Assembly (NCBI GenBank): GCA_021373115.1 | Contig: JAJFTI010000039.1 | Coordinates: 1-64,000, forward strand | Direction of reading: 5' to 3' | Origin: Eubacteriales bacterium | GTDB lineage: Bacteria > Bacillota > Clostridia > Christensenellales > CAG-138 | DNA length: 64,000 bases | Program-made: the position numbers and the translations under genes | Shown: one piece after another, positions 1-7,479 of the stretch | Layout of the letters: the number at the start of each line of letters is the position of its first letter | How positions within the stretch are numbered: the stretch's first letter is position 1 | Notes under the pieces: generated by a model | The model's database searches: none | What the model was told of the DNA's origin: nothing | What the model saw: only the letters and a program-made list of their open reading frames with translations

Positions 1-26
1 TGAAATATACCCCTAAAATCGGACAC
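1..26 (+). repeat. Left terminal inverted repeat of the IS
   Basis: It starts TGAAATATACCCC and has GGACA at 21-25, the pattern of IS150-group ends. A second copy of the inner motif AAAATCGGACA occurs at about 45-55, a possible secondary transposase site. Confidence 0.7.
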
Positions 27-147
27 AAGGAAATTCGGCGATCAAAAATCGGACAGTCAAAAGTATATTGAACGGACAGTAAACGTATCCAGGGAAGTAT
101 CTTTCATAATCTGGTTTTTAAAGCTATTATTTAAGGGGGTATTAACT

Positions 148-597
148 ATGGCAAATAGAAAATTCTCATCGGAGGAGCTGGCGGAAATACGCCATAACCC
201 ATTTGTAAAACATGCTACCGAGAACAAGTTGAGCTTTACAACCGAGTTTAAAGAGTTCTTCTGGAAAAGGGCTAGAGCAGGTGAGTCCCTCGATGAAATA
301 GTCAGAGCATTTGGACTAAAGCCTGAGGTTTTGGGAGAACGCCGAATTAAGGGCATATATGCGCATCTCAATGAACAAGTAGCAGCCGGATTACCTTTTA
401 CCGATGAAAAACGTGTCCGCATCCCTGAGGCTGCTTTAGTCAACAAACCGGCGTCAAGCAGGGAGCAGATCGTAAAAATACGTATGCTGGAACATGAAGT
501 CCTTTATCTTAAGCAAGAATTGGAGTTTATAAAAAAAATTATCTCAGCGGACAAGGAGGCAGAGTTGAAATGCTTATTAAAGCGAGGCCGGGAGTGA
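148..597 (+). CDS. IS3-family transposase OrfA (HTH protein)
   Basis: This 149-residue protein would bind the element's ends. A helix-turn-helix-like segment lies at roughly residues 30-75, and a leucine-rich heptad region (MLEHEVLYLKQELEFIKKI) at 113-131 looks like the zipper used for transposase multimerisation. An AAGGGGGT ribosome site precedes the ATG. The end of the frame overlaps OrfB by 28 nt in the -1 frame. A run of eight A at 531-538 sits just before the overlap, and the OrfB frame is open from there, so an OrfAB fusion by -1 slippage is possible. The IS3 assignment rests on the partner OrfB and the ends. Confidence 0.8.
   Translation: MANRKFSSEELAEIRHNPFVKHATENKLSFTTEFKEFFWKRARAGESLDEIVRAFGLKPEVLGERRIKGIYAHLNEQVAAGLPFTDEKRVRIPEAALVNKPASSREQIVKIRMLEHEVLYLKQELEFIKKIISADKEAELKCLLKRGRE
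531..538 (+). promoter_or_regulatory. Candidate -1 ribosomal frameshift site
   Basis: An A8 run gives an A-AAA-AAA slippery heptamer in the OrfA frame. The -1 frame is open from here through the OrfB ATG at 570. A Shine-Dalgarno-like AAGGAGG follows 15 nt downstream. IS3 elements commonly make OrfAB this way; the role here is inferred. Confidence 0.5.
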
Positions 598-1535
598 AGT
601 ATGAGATAATTGAAAACATGATAAAGCGCGATGACAATATGCTAAACATTCAGCTTTTATGCGATATTGCAGGTGTTTCGAGAAGTGGATTTTATGATTG
701 GCGAGCGAACAAGCCCAATCGGCAAGCGCTGGAAGAATCTGACCAGGCGGATTTGAATTTGATACTTTGGGCGTACAATTATCGCGGTTATAAAAAGGGC
801 GCACGAAGTATATACATGCGGTTGCTTCGCAAAAACGTTCGTATGAACATAAAGAAAATCCGCCGATTAATGGCTAAGTATAATGTGATTTGCCCAATAC
901 GTGCAGTAAATCCGTATAGACGTATGGCGAAGGCTATGGCAACAAGTTACGTCGCACCGAATTTAGTTATGAGGGAATTCAAGAAATATGGTGTAAGGCG
1001 AATTTTACTGACGGATATAACATACATAAAAAGATTTGATGGTGAATTTTCTTATCTTTCAGTAATTATTGATGCGTACACAAAACAAGCACTGGCATGG
1101 ACTTGCTCAACGTCATTGAAAGTGGATTTTGTACTTGAGACCGTCAATATGTTGATAGAAAAGCATGGCTCTGAAATTGACGAGGAAACGATCATTCACT
1201 CGGATCAAGGCACGCACTATACCAGCTATAAATTCATCGAAATAGTCAATAATTATAACCTAAGGCAATCGATGTCACGCCGTGGTAATTGTTGGGACAA
1301 CGCCCCGCAAGAGAGCTTCTTTGGGCATATGAAGGAGGATATTAATTTTGACGGAAATAATCATGCGGAAATCGTAGAAAAAGTTGAAGACTGGATGGAC
1401 TACTACAACAACGACCGCCTACAGTGGGAACTGGCGAAATTATCACCTAATGAGTATTGGAATTATGTTACGACGGGGGATTATCCTGAGATTTTAACGC
1501 TGCAGGGGCTCTGCCCCCGCACCCCCGAGGTTTAA
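570..1535 (+). CDS. IS3-family transposase OrfB (DDE integrase)
   Basis: This is the catalytic subunit, 321 residues. The N-terminal part resembles the HTH_21-type region of IS3 OrfB, and the DDE core shows the first Asp in LLTDITYI, the second in IHSDQGTHY and the Glu in QESFFGHMK, all intact. An AAGGAGG site at 553-559 could allow independent initiation or stimulate the upstream slippery run. The last residues (LTLQGLCPRTPEV) are encoded by a GC-rich palindromic stretch (1502-1530) unlike the AT-rich rest of the gene, so the tail may be a later addition. It appears functional. Confidence 0.9.
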   Translation: MLIKARPGVKYEIIENMIKRDDNMLNIQLLCDIAGVSRSGFYDWRANKPNRQALEESDQADLNLILWAYNYRGYKKGARSIYMRLLRKNVRMNIKKIRRLMAKYNVICPIRAVNPYRRMAKAMATSYVAPNLVMREFKKYGVRRILLTDITYIKRFDGEFSYLSVIIDAYTKQALAWTCSTSLKVDFVLETVNMLIEKHGSEIDEETIIHSDQGTHYTSYKFIEIVNNYNLRQSMSRRGNCWDNAPQESFFGHMKEDINFDGNNHAEIVEKVEDWMDYYNNDRLQWELAKLSPNEYWNYVTTGDYPEILTLQGLCPRTPEV

Positions 1536-1732
1536 CGCTTTTGTTTTCCGAAGTGACGAGAAAGACAAAAAGACAAAGGCGACGAAAATCGCCGCCCCGT
1601 CACTTTGCAAAACCTTGTAGGCCGCTCGGGTCGTTCCTCAACGTTGCCCTATCCTGCACAACAAGTAAAAGCACTATTATTGTAGCAATAATGAGGCATT
1701 TGATCAATGAGATACAATCGATACAATGAATT
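1536..1732. other. Non-coding IS tail with nested palindromes
   Basis: It lies between the OrfB stop and the right IS end. AAGTGACG (1551-1558) pairs with CGTCACTT (1598-1605) and encloses a GGCGA/TCGCC hairpin (1578-1593). A GGGGC/GCCCC hairpin (1505-1517) lies just upstream inside the OrfB tail. No convincing gene is seen. It could be the element's own terminator region or a small palindromic insertion. Confidence 0.45.
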
Positions 1733-2356
1733 TTGTCCACTCATCGGGGTACACTTCATTCGTTCGGCCCCGAATTTTAAACTGGTATACGAAAACACAT
1801 GCGGCAAGAACAGCTGGTCATACTGCTCCCGGTATTTCACAATTGGCCCGGAGACCAATGCCGGAAACCAGGTGATTTGCAAAGCGATTTTTAACGGATT
1901 CTTTTCTGCAATGTAGGTTTTCCAATACACGTCAAGGATATACCCGATCGCAGAAAGAGAAAAATACGATATCCCGATTGGCGTAATCCAGGAATTTTCC
2001 CATATTGGCAGTTGAATACCAAATAGCGGGATCAATCCCCTGTTCAGCCAAGCAGTCAAATTATTATAATATTTCAAAGCAAAAAGCTGTGCGATGATCA
2101 AGATTAATGCAAAGCAAAGGAGCCACTTCCGCTCGGCGTCCATGCTTGCCTGTTCGATCAAACGAGCTCCGAAAAAAACAACGAGAATATCGATAATAAG
2201 AAGCGGGAAAACTGCCAAACCTGTCGCCAGATATATAAAGCCAAAGCTACTGACGAGCAGCCAAATCCACTGAGTTTTAGGAGGTAAAAGGTAGTAAATA
2301 AGCAAAGCCACTGCTAAAAAGACAAAAAAACCAAATGAAGTAATCTCAAACGGCAT
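1649..2356 (-). pseudogene. MBOAT-family O-acyltransferase, truncated by the IS
   Basis: This is the N-terminal 200 or so residues of a polytopic membrane acyltransferase of the AlgI/DltB type, which normally has about 450-500 residues. Family-like stretches include GISYFSLSAIGYILDVY, FPALVSGPIVKY and FGAERM. Real homology stops at base 1759; the codons from 1758 down to the stop at 1649 lie inside the IS. The catalytic His region, which is further downstream in this family, is missing. GGGAG precedes the ATG. It follows an ACP and an FkbH-like protein in the same direction, so its acyl donor was probably the ACP. The remaining C-terminal half should lie beyond the left edge if this is a simple insertion. 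Confidence 0.8.
1733..1758 (-). repeat. Right terminal inverted repeat of the IS
   Basis: Read on the minus strand it starts TGAAGTGTACCCC and has GGACA at the same offset as the left end. The interrupted MBOAT homology on the minus strand ends at its GAERM motif immediately outside this repeat, which fixes the junction. Confidence 0.7.
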
Positions 2357-2376
2357 AACGATACTCCCGTTGTTTA

Positions 2377-2616
2377 TTACATGCGTTTCATTATGATGCT
2401 TACCATCTCACCAACATTTTTCATTCCTGCGACTTCACCCATTGTAAACTTCATGTTGAAGCGCTTTTCCACGGCTACAACCAGATTAATATGCTCCAAA
2501 CTATCCCAGTCTTCAATATCATTCGCTGTGGTTGTTTCCGTCACATGGATGGACTTGTCATCAAATTCATCTTGAAACACTTCATCGAGGGCTAAATATA
2601 CATCATTTATGGTCAT
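2377..2616 (-). CDS. Acyl carrier protein
   Basis: A 79-residue acidic ACP, with the phosphopantetheine-attachment serine in the motif DWDSLEHINLV. The start chosen is the ATG with GGAGGAG seven bases upstream; longer reading is possible but runs into the preceding gene. It overlaps the end of the FkbH-like gene by 14 nt, which suggests translational coupling. In FkbH systems the HAD domain loads a three-carbon glyceryl unit from 1,3-bisphosphoglycerate onto such an ACP. Here the neighbour that would use it is the MBOAT protein. This is a dedicated carrier rather than the fatty-acid ACP, judged from context. Confidence 0.85.
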   Translation of the reverse strand: MTINDVYLALDEVFQDEFDDKSIHVTETTTANDIEDWDSLEHINLVVAVEKRFNMKFTMGEVAGMKNVGEMVSIIMKRM

Positions 2617-4336
2617 AATTCTCCTCCTTGATGCTTGTCTTGCAAGTTTTGAATGTGGATATATCTGCATAGAACTTTGTGCCAACCTTAGCGAATCCCA
2701 TTCTCTGATAGAATTCCGCTACCATCCCATTTTTTGGTGTTTCAATGTACTCAGCAAATACACGGCTGCTTCCGTTCTCTTCTGCCATTTTAATAATATT
2801 ATTGATTATAAACTCTTCCATGCCACGTTTTAATACTCGGCAACTCATCAGAAGTTCACTAATGAAAAGATTGTTGTCGGGCAGTTTATCCAGTATAACG
2901 ACTCCGATTAAACCATAGTCCCCAATTTTATCCCTCAACGAATAATACCGCGTAATATGGGTAGTATCGTCTGCTATTTCCTGAATCTGCCCTTCCGTAT
3001 AACGTACGGTCCGCAGATTAAACTGGTTTGAGCGCTGTGTTAACTGGGCAATACGCGGAAAATAAAATTTGTCAAAAGGCGCAGAAACGGCATGCATGTC
3101 CAAAGACTCGAGATACTCATCATACGAAGAATAGGTGGCCTTCATAACCGCTCTCTGTGCTTCTTGTTGATACTGTTCCGTCCGCTGGTTATCCGCGCTG
3201 GAATATGAAACCGTCTCGAATAAGTTTAAACTTTGAAGTATATCTAAATAGAGCGCCGGATCTTCCGGCAGATCTGGCACGCTTATTTCTCTGATTGCAC
3301 TTCGAACTTGCTCTCTCTCAAATGGATTATCGTCCAAAAATACCATGCTGTCCATACCAATGTTGAGCGTTTGCTGTATTCGAATGATATTGCTCGCCTT
3401 GTCTTCCCAATTGGCGATGAACATGGCAAAGTCATCCATCCGTAAGACCATATCAGGATGCTTTTCAAAGGGTTCTCGAGCAGTATCTTCGTTATTCTTG
3501 CTGCAAACCGCAAGCAATATGCCTCGCTTCTTTAACTCTCTAAGCCAAAGTTGGAAATCTGTAAATGCATGGCCTGTGCCCAGCTCGCCAACCTGAATGC
3601 CTTCGATTCCGTCGTCACCAATCGCGCCGCCCCAAAGCGTATTATCGAGATCCAGCACCACACACTTTTTTTCATGTCCTCGAAGTGCTTCCAGAACATC
3701 TACGGTGCGCTGCGCAATAATTGGTAACGCCTCAAGAGAAAACGGCATCTTTGCCAGATAATATAGCTTACTATCACGAAACACGTTTCGGCCGTATAAA
3801 CTTTGAATGCCGTTAACATCGACCAGCAAAACGTTCTTATGCTTTACTGCCGCTTCGGACAAGAGATAATTCAGTTTTTGTAGCTGATAAGCAAAAGAAG
3901 CAGGTTCACGCAAGGTAAAGCTTCCCGTTACGCCATCATTGTAATACGCAAAATTAAACTGTAGCACAGAAGCCGACGTTTTAGCCGATATAACACTCCA
4001 ATATTGCTGAATCGTCTTAATTGTATTATCAGCAAATGAAACACGCTCTCTTTCCGGTAAGCACATGAAAGAAGCTTCGAGTTTCTCCGCACATAAAATT
4101 AGCAAGATAGATTGCGGTGAGAACTGGTATAATTCGGATTGATCGTCAATAATCTGCTCAAATATCTGGTTGTAATCCGAATCGAAAATATCAAGAGTGA
4201 ACCCATGTAAATCCGCTGTGCCACGAAGTGCCGTGGCAATATGCTGTGTGGCACAATCGCCAAGAATTGCCAGTTTATATTTCGGCAAATCGGGATCTGT
4301 TTTACTCGCTCTTTTTTTAAGAGTATTAAAATCCAT
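2603..4336 (-). CDS. FkbH-like HAD-family acyl-ACP loading protein
   Basis: A protein of 577 residues. The N-terminal third is an SGNH-like region (KLAILGDCATQHI). It is followed by a HAD domain with nucleophile motif VLDLDNTLWGG and acidic motif VFLDDNPFER, and by a C-terminal GNAT-like domain (SCRVLKRGMEEFI ... EFYQRMGFAKVG). This architecture matches FkbH-type enzymes, which form glyceryl-ACP from 1,3-bisphosphoglycerate. The internal ATG is chosen over a TTG 84 nt upstream because it fits the start of homology; the ribosome site is weak. Genes for an ACP and an MBOAT acyltransferase follow. The substrate is inferred from the family. The region is AT-richer than the genes beyond 5 kb, consistent with transfer. 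Confidence 0.85.
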   Translation of the reverse strand: MDFNTLKKRASKTDPDLPKYKLAILGDCATQHIATALRGTADLHGFTLDIFDSDYNQIFEQIIDDQSELYQFSPQSILLILCAEKLEASFMCLPERERVSFADNTIKTIQQYWSVISAKTSASVLQFNFAYYNDGVTGSFTLREPASFAYQLQKLNYLLSEAAVKHKNVLLVDVNGIQSLYGRNVFRDSKLYYLAKMPFSLEALPIIAQRTVDVLEALRGHEKKCVVLDLDNTLWGGAIGDDGIEGIQVGELGTGHAFTDFQLWLRELKKRGILLAVCSKNNEDTAREPFEKHPDMVLRMDDFAMFIANWEDKASNIIRIQQTLNIGMDSMVFLDDNPFEREQVRSAIREISVPDLPEDPALYLDILQSLNLFETVSYSSADNQRTEQYQQEAQRAVMKATYSSYDEYLESLDMHAVSAPFDKFYFPRIAQLTQRSNQFNLRTVRYTEGQIQEIADDTTHITRYYSLRDKIGDYGLIGVVILDKLPDNNLFISELLMSCRVLKRGMEEFIINNIIKMAEENGSSRVFAEYIETPKNGMVAEFYQRMGFAKVGTKFYADISTFKTCKTSIKEENYDHK

Positions 4337-4374
4337 CGTTAACCTTCGAACTTTTAAGTTTTCACTAGTTATGT

Positions 4375-4403
4375 ATACTATACTATTTTTCATTTTTTTA
4401 CAA
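4375..4403 (-). promoter_or_regulatory. Possible promoter of the FkbH-ACP-MBOAT cassette
   Basis: TTGTAA (4398-4403) and TAGTAT (4375-4380) are separated by 17 nt and lie about 40 nt before the chosen ATG. The -10 match is poor; TATAGT overlaps it. Confidence 0.3.
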
Positions 4404-4514
4404 GGTACACCAATAGTCAATGCTATCTACTCTGAAGTTAAGCTCTGACCGGCTCAAGAGTAATCCGGATGGGACTTCAATTCTTTTATAGACAATTTGC
4501 TTAGCTACATTCGC

Positions 4515-4595
4515 CAACCAGTCTGTACGCAATGATCCGAGATATTCCCTCGGTGCCATGTAGCCGAGCCGGCTTTGGATTCTCGTAACACTGTA
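4515..4595 (-). pseudogene. Transposase C-terminal remnant (IS3-like)
   Basis: A short stretch reading YSVTRIQSRLGYMAPREYL resembles the conserved C-terminal signature of IS3 transposases (a Tyr-Asn-x-x-R-x-Q-x-x-LGY-x-x-P-x-E-Y pattern). No complete transposase surrounds it, and the rest of 4337-4848 shows no convincing gene. It marks an older insertion between the acyl-transfer cassette and the tRNA. Confidence 0.5.
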
Positions 4596-4848
4596 AACGC
4601 AACCGTTTTTTATATTGCAGGCTCCCGTTTCCTCGCTGTTCGTATTCAGGACAATGCAGGGCAAACCGTTTCGCCCGGATCGTATTCGCCGGGCATGCTA
4701 CCGCGCAGTTCACGATGAACCAGTTCGCGCACGTGCTAAAGCAGAGCAAGAAAGAGGCCTCTGGCGCCCTCGTGAATACCCTGTTTTCAAAGTAACTGTG
4801 CCAGTTTTGTGTACCGCTGCATAAAACAAACTCAAACTGAATACAAAG

Positions 4849-4880
4849 AAAACCCGCAAACGCACTTGTTTACGGGTTTT
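4849..4880 (-). terminator. Intrinsic terminator after tRNA-Met
   Basis: AAAACCCGCAAAC and GTTTACGGGTTTT form a 13-bp stem with one mismatch and a 6-nt loop, followed by T-rich sequence on either strand. Confidence 0.7.
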
Positions 4881-4883
4881 TTC

Positions 4884-4960
4884 TGGTAGCGGCGATCTGA
4901 TTCGAACAGATGACACTCCGGGTATGAACCGAATGCTCTAGCCAGCTGAGCTACGCCGCC
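4884..4960 (-). tRNA. tRNA-Met (CAT), elongator
   Basis: A 77-nt cloverleaf with acceptor GGCGGCG/CGCCGCT, anticodon loop TTCATAC, T-arm TTCGAAT and encoded CCA. G1 faces U72, not the C1:A72 mismatch of initiators, and the acceptor and D-arm sequences closely match the Bacillus elongator tRNA-Met as I recall it. The 3' terminator at 4849-4880 supports an independent transcript. Confidence 0.93.
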
Positions 4961-5101
4961 ATATTCCATTGTTCGCATGCCGATTTTAGCGGCACATGGT
5001 GTATTATAACTGCCTTGCCCCGCGCTGTCAAGAGATTGCTGCTTCCTGTCGGAATCCCTATTTTTTCTCACATTTTCATGATGAACCGCTCTGTTTTTGA
5101 C

Positions 5102-5130
5102 TTGGCGAAGACTCGATTGCATGGTACAAT
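5102..5130 (+). promoter_or_regulatory. SigA-type promoter of the aconitase-icd operon
   Basis: TTGGCG (5102-5107), 17-nt spacer, TACAAT (5125-5130) with an extended TG. It lies about 80 nt before the first gene. Confidence 0.6.
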
Positions 5131-5208
5131 CCTATTTGTGAAAGTTTACGCATCCGGCGCGCCGTATCCGTTGCGGGCAGCAAGCGCCGCCAGCCGAAGG
5201 AGGCCCTT

Positions 5209-7449
5209 ATGATTCGTTACTCAGACAACCCGGTCACGCTGCAAAACGGCAAACCGATTCCCGCGGACAAGGTGGACGCCGCCGCACGCGAAAAGACCAT
5301 CGCTTACTCGATCCTGCGCGCACACAATGCATCCGGCGATACGGATTCGCTCCGCCTTCGCTTCGACGCGCTGATTTCGCACGACATCACCTACGTCGGC
5401 ATCATCCAGACCGCGCGGGCAAGCGGGCTGACCGAGTTCCCCGTGCCGTATGCCATGACGAACTGCCACAACAGCCTTTGCGCCGTCGGCGGAACAATCA
5501 ACGAGGACGACCATTTGTTCGGCCTCTCCGCCGCGAAGAAATATGGCGGAATTTATGTGCCCGCCAATCTCAGCGTAATCCACAGCTATGCGCGCGAAGA
5601 GCTCGCAGGCTGCGGCAAGATGATCCTCGGCTCGGACAGCCATACGCGCTACGGCGCGCTCGGTACGCTTGCCATCGGCGAAGGCGGGCCAGAACTGGTC
5701 AAGCAGCTTTTGAAGAATACCTACGATATCGCGGCGCCCGAGGTCGTGCTCTGCTATGTCACCGGCAAACCCCGCCGCGGCGTGGGCCCGCACGACGTTG
5801 CGCTCGCGCTTGTGAAGGAGGCCTTCCCCGAAGGGCGCGCGAAGAACAAGATTCTGGAGTTCGCCGGCCCCGGCATCAAGCACCTTTCTGCGGACTATCG
5901 CAACGGCATCGACGTGATGACGACGGAAACGACCTGCCTCAGCTCCATTTGGGAAACCGACAGCGTGATTGCCGAATACTATCGCGCGCATGGCCGGCCG
6001 CGCGACTACGCTCGCCTTTCACCACAGAATGGCGCGTATTACGACGCCATGATCACCATGGATCTCGACAAGGTCGAGTGTATGATCGCGCTGCCGTTCC
6101 ATCCCTCCAACGCCTACCCCATCCGCGAATTCGTTGCGCGCGCGGACGAGCTGCTGCAAAAAGTCGAAGCGGAAGCCAGGGCGAGTTTCCCGAAGGTCGA
6201 TCTCCATCTGCGCGAAAAGGTCAAGGCGGACGGCGTTTATGCGGATCAGGGGATCATCGCGGGCTGCGCGGGCGGATTGTTCGATAACATAATTGAGGCA
6301 AGCGAGATCCTCTCCGGTGGTTCCACCGGCAGCGGCGCGTTCTCGCTCTCCGTTTATCCAACGAGCGTGCCGGTCAGCCTCGCGCTGACGCGCGCGGAAG
6401 CGACGGAAACGTTGATTCGCGCGGGCGCGGTCATGAAACCCTCGTTCTGCGGCCCGTGTTTCGGCGCGGGGGATGTGCCCGCCAACAACGGTTTTTCCAT
6501 TCGCCACACGACGCGCAACTTCCCCAACCGCGAAGGATCGAAGCCCGGCGAAGGTCAGCTCGCGTTCGTCGCGCTCATGGACGCGCGCAGCATCGCCGCC
6601 ACCGCCGCCAACGGCGGGCGCATCACGGCGGCGACGGACGTTGTCTACCGTAAGCGCCGCATCCTCTACCGTTATGACCGTTCGAGTTACGAAAAACGCT
6701 GCTACAACGGGTTTGGCAAGGCGGACCCAGCCGTAGAGCTCGTCTTCGGGCCAAACATTGCGGATTGGCCGAAGATCCATCCGCTGGCGGAGAATCTCCT
6801 CGTGGAGCTTTCCGCGGTGATCCGCGATCCGGTGACCACGACGGACGAGCTGATTCCCTCCGGCGAGACCAGTTCCTACCGCAGCAATCCGCTGCGCCTC
6901 GCGGAATTTACGCTCTCACGCCGCGCGCCGGATTACGTCGGCCGCAGCAAGGCGGTCGCCAAGCTCGAAGCAGCGCGCCGCAGCGGCGAAAAACCGGAAG
7001 CGCTGCGCGACCTTCTCGCCAAAGTCGGCGACGCGAATGACCTGATGCAAACCACCGCCTATGGCTCCTGCGTCTTTGCGAACAAACCCGGTGACGGCAG
7101 CGCGCGCGAACAAGCCGCCTCCAGCCAGCGCGTACTCGGCGGCGCTGCGAACATCTGCTACGAATACGCGACAAAGCGCTACCGCAGCAACTGTATCAAC
7201 TGGGGTATTCTGCCCTTCACTCTCCCCGCGGGCGCGCCGTTTGATTACACGGTTGGCGACCATGTGTTCGTGCCGGGCGTCCGGCAGGCCATCCTCGACG
7301 AACGAAGCACCCTGCCCGCGACGGTCATTCGCCAGGACGGCAAAACGGAGGCGATCACGCTCAGTCTGCCGCCGCTGACGCGGGACGAGCGTGAGATCCT
7401 GCTGGAAGGGTGCCTGATGAACTACTATGCGGCGCACGCCGGAAAGTAA
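5209..7449 (+). CDS. Aconitase-family hydratase
   Basis: A 746-residue iron-sulfur hydratase, likely converting citrate to isocitrate. Cluster cysteines are seen in TTETTCLSSI and in the paired FCGPCFGAGD motif; substrate-loop signatures include LGSDSHTRYGALG and NNGFSIRHTTRNFPNREG. The swivelling C-terminal domain contains TAYGSCVFANKPGDGS. Its length and style recall the YbhJ-like branch of the family rather than classical AcnA/AcnB (about 850-900 residues), so substrate identity is not certain. AAGGAGG precedes the ATG. The isocitrate dehydrogenase gene starts 30 nt downstream, which strongly suggests consecutive action in a partial TCA route to 2-oxoglutarate. No citrate synthase is in the window. 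Confidence 0.85.
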   Translation: MIRYSDNPVTLQNGKPIPADKVDAAAREKTIAYSILRAHNASGDTDSLRLRFDALISHDITYVGIIQTARASGLTEFPVPYAMTNCHNSLCAVGGTINEDDHLFGLSAAKKYGGIYVPANLSVIHSYAREELAGCGKMILGSDSHTRYGALGTLAIGEGGPELVKQLLKNTYDIAAPEVVLCYVTGKPRRGVGPHDVALALVKEAFPEGRAKNKILEFAGPGIKHLSADYRNGIDVMTTETTCLSSIWETDSVIAEYYRAHGRPRDYARLSPQNGAYYDAMITMDLDKVECMIALPFHPSNAYPIREFVARADELLQKVEAEARASFPKVDLHLREKVKADGVYADQGIIAGCAGGLFDNIIEASEILSGGSTGSGAFSLSVYPTSVPVSLALTRAEATETLIRAGAVMKPSFCGPCFGAGDVPANNGFSIRHTTRNFPNREGSKPGEGQLAFVALMDARSIAATAANGGRITAATDVVYRKRRILYRYDRSSYEKRCYNGFGKADPAVELVFGPNIADWPKIHPLAENLLVELSAVIRDPVTTTDELIPSGETSSYRSNPLRLAEFTLSRRAPDYVGRSKAVAKLEAARRSGEKPEALRDLLAKVGDANDLMQTTAYGSCVFANKPGDGSAREQAASSQRVLGGAANICYEYATKRYRSNCINWGILPFTLPAGAPFDYTVGDHVFVPGVRQAILDERSTLPATVIRQDGKTEAITLSLPPLTRDEREILLEGCLMNYYAAHAGK

Positions 7450-7479
7450 CGCAAGATCAACCCACCGAAAGGAAACAAT

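Larger units (their letters stand above)
1..1758 (+). mobile_element. IS3-family (IS150-like) insertion sequence
   Basis: The element carries two overlapping transposase frames and is bounded by imperfect 26-bp inverted repeats at 1-26 and 1733-1758. Reading both inward, they share TGAA, TACCCC and GGACA at the same spacing, 18 of 26 bases in all, and they have the TG...CA ends typical of IS3. The right end falls exactly where the MBOAT reading on the opposite strand stops resembling its family, so the element has inserted into that gene. The left flank is outside the window, so a target duplication cannot be checked. About 200 bp separate the second frame from the right end, which is long for this family. 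Confidence 0.8.

Noticed and set aside
1541..1729. Short plus-strand frame after OrfB
   Set aside because: It is formed by the palindromic tail of the IS and has no homology or ribosome site.
4501..4824. Small frames between the FkbH-like gene and tRNA-Met
   Set aside because: Only a short transposase-like signature is supportable; the rest has no start signals or coding character.
5221..6780. Long open frames opposite and out of frame to the aconitase gene
   Set aside because: They arise from GC-rich codon bias; they have Arg/Ala-rich content and no family resemblance, while the plus-strand frame is a clear enzyme.
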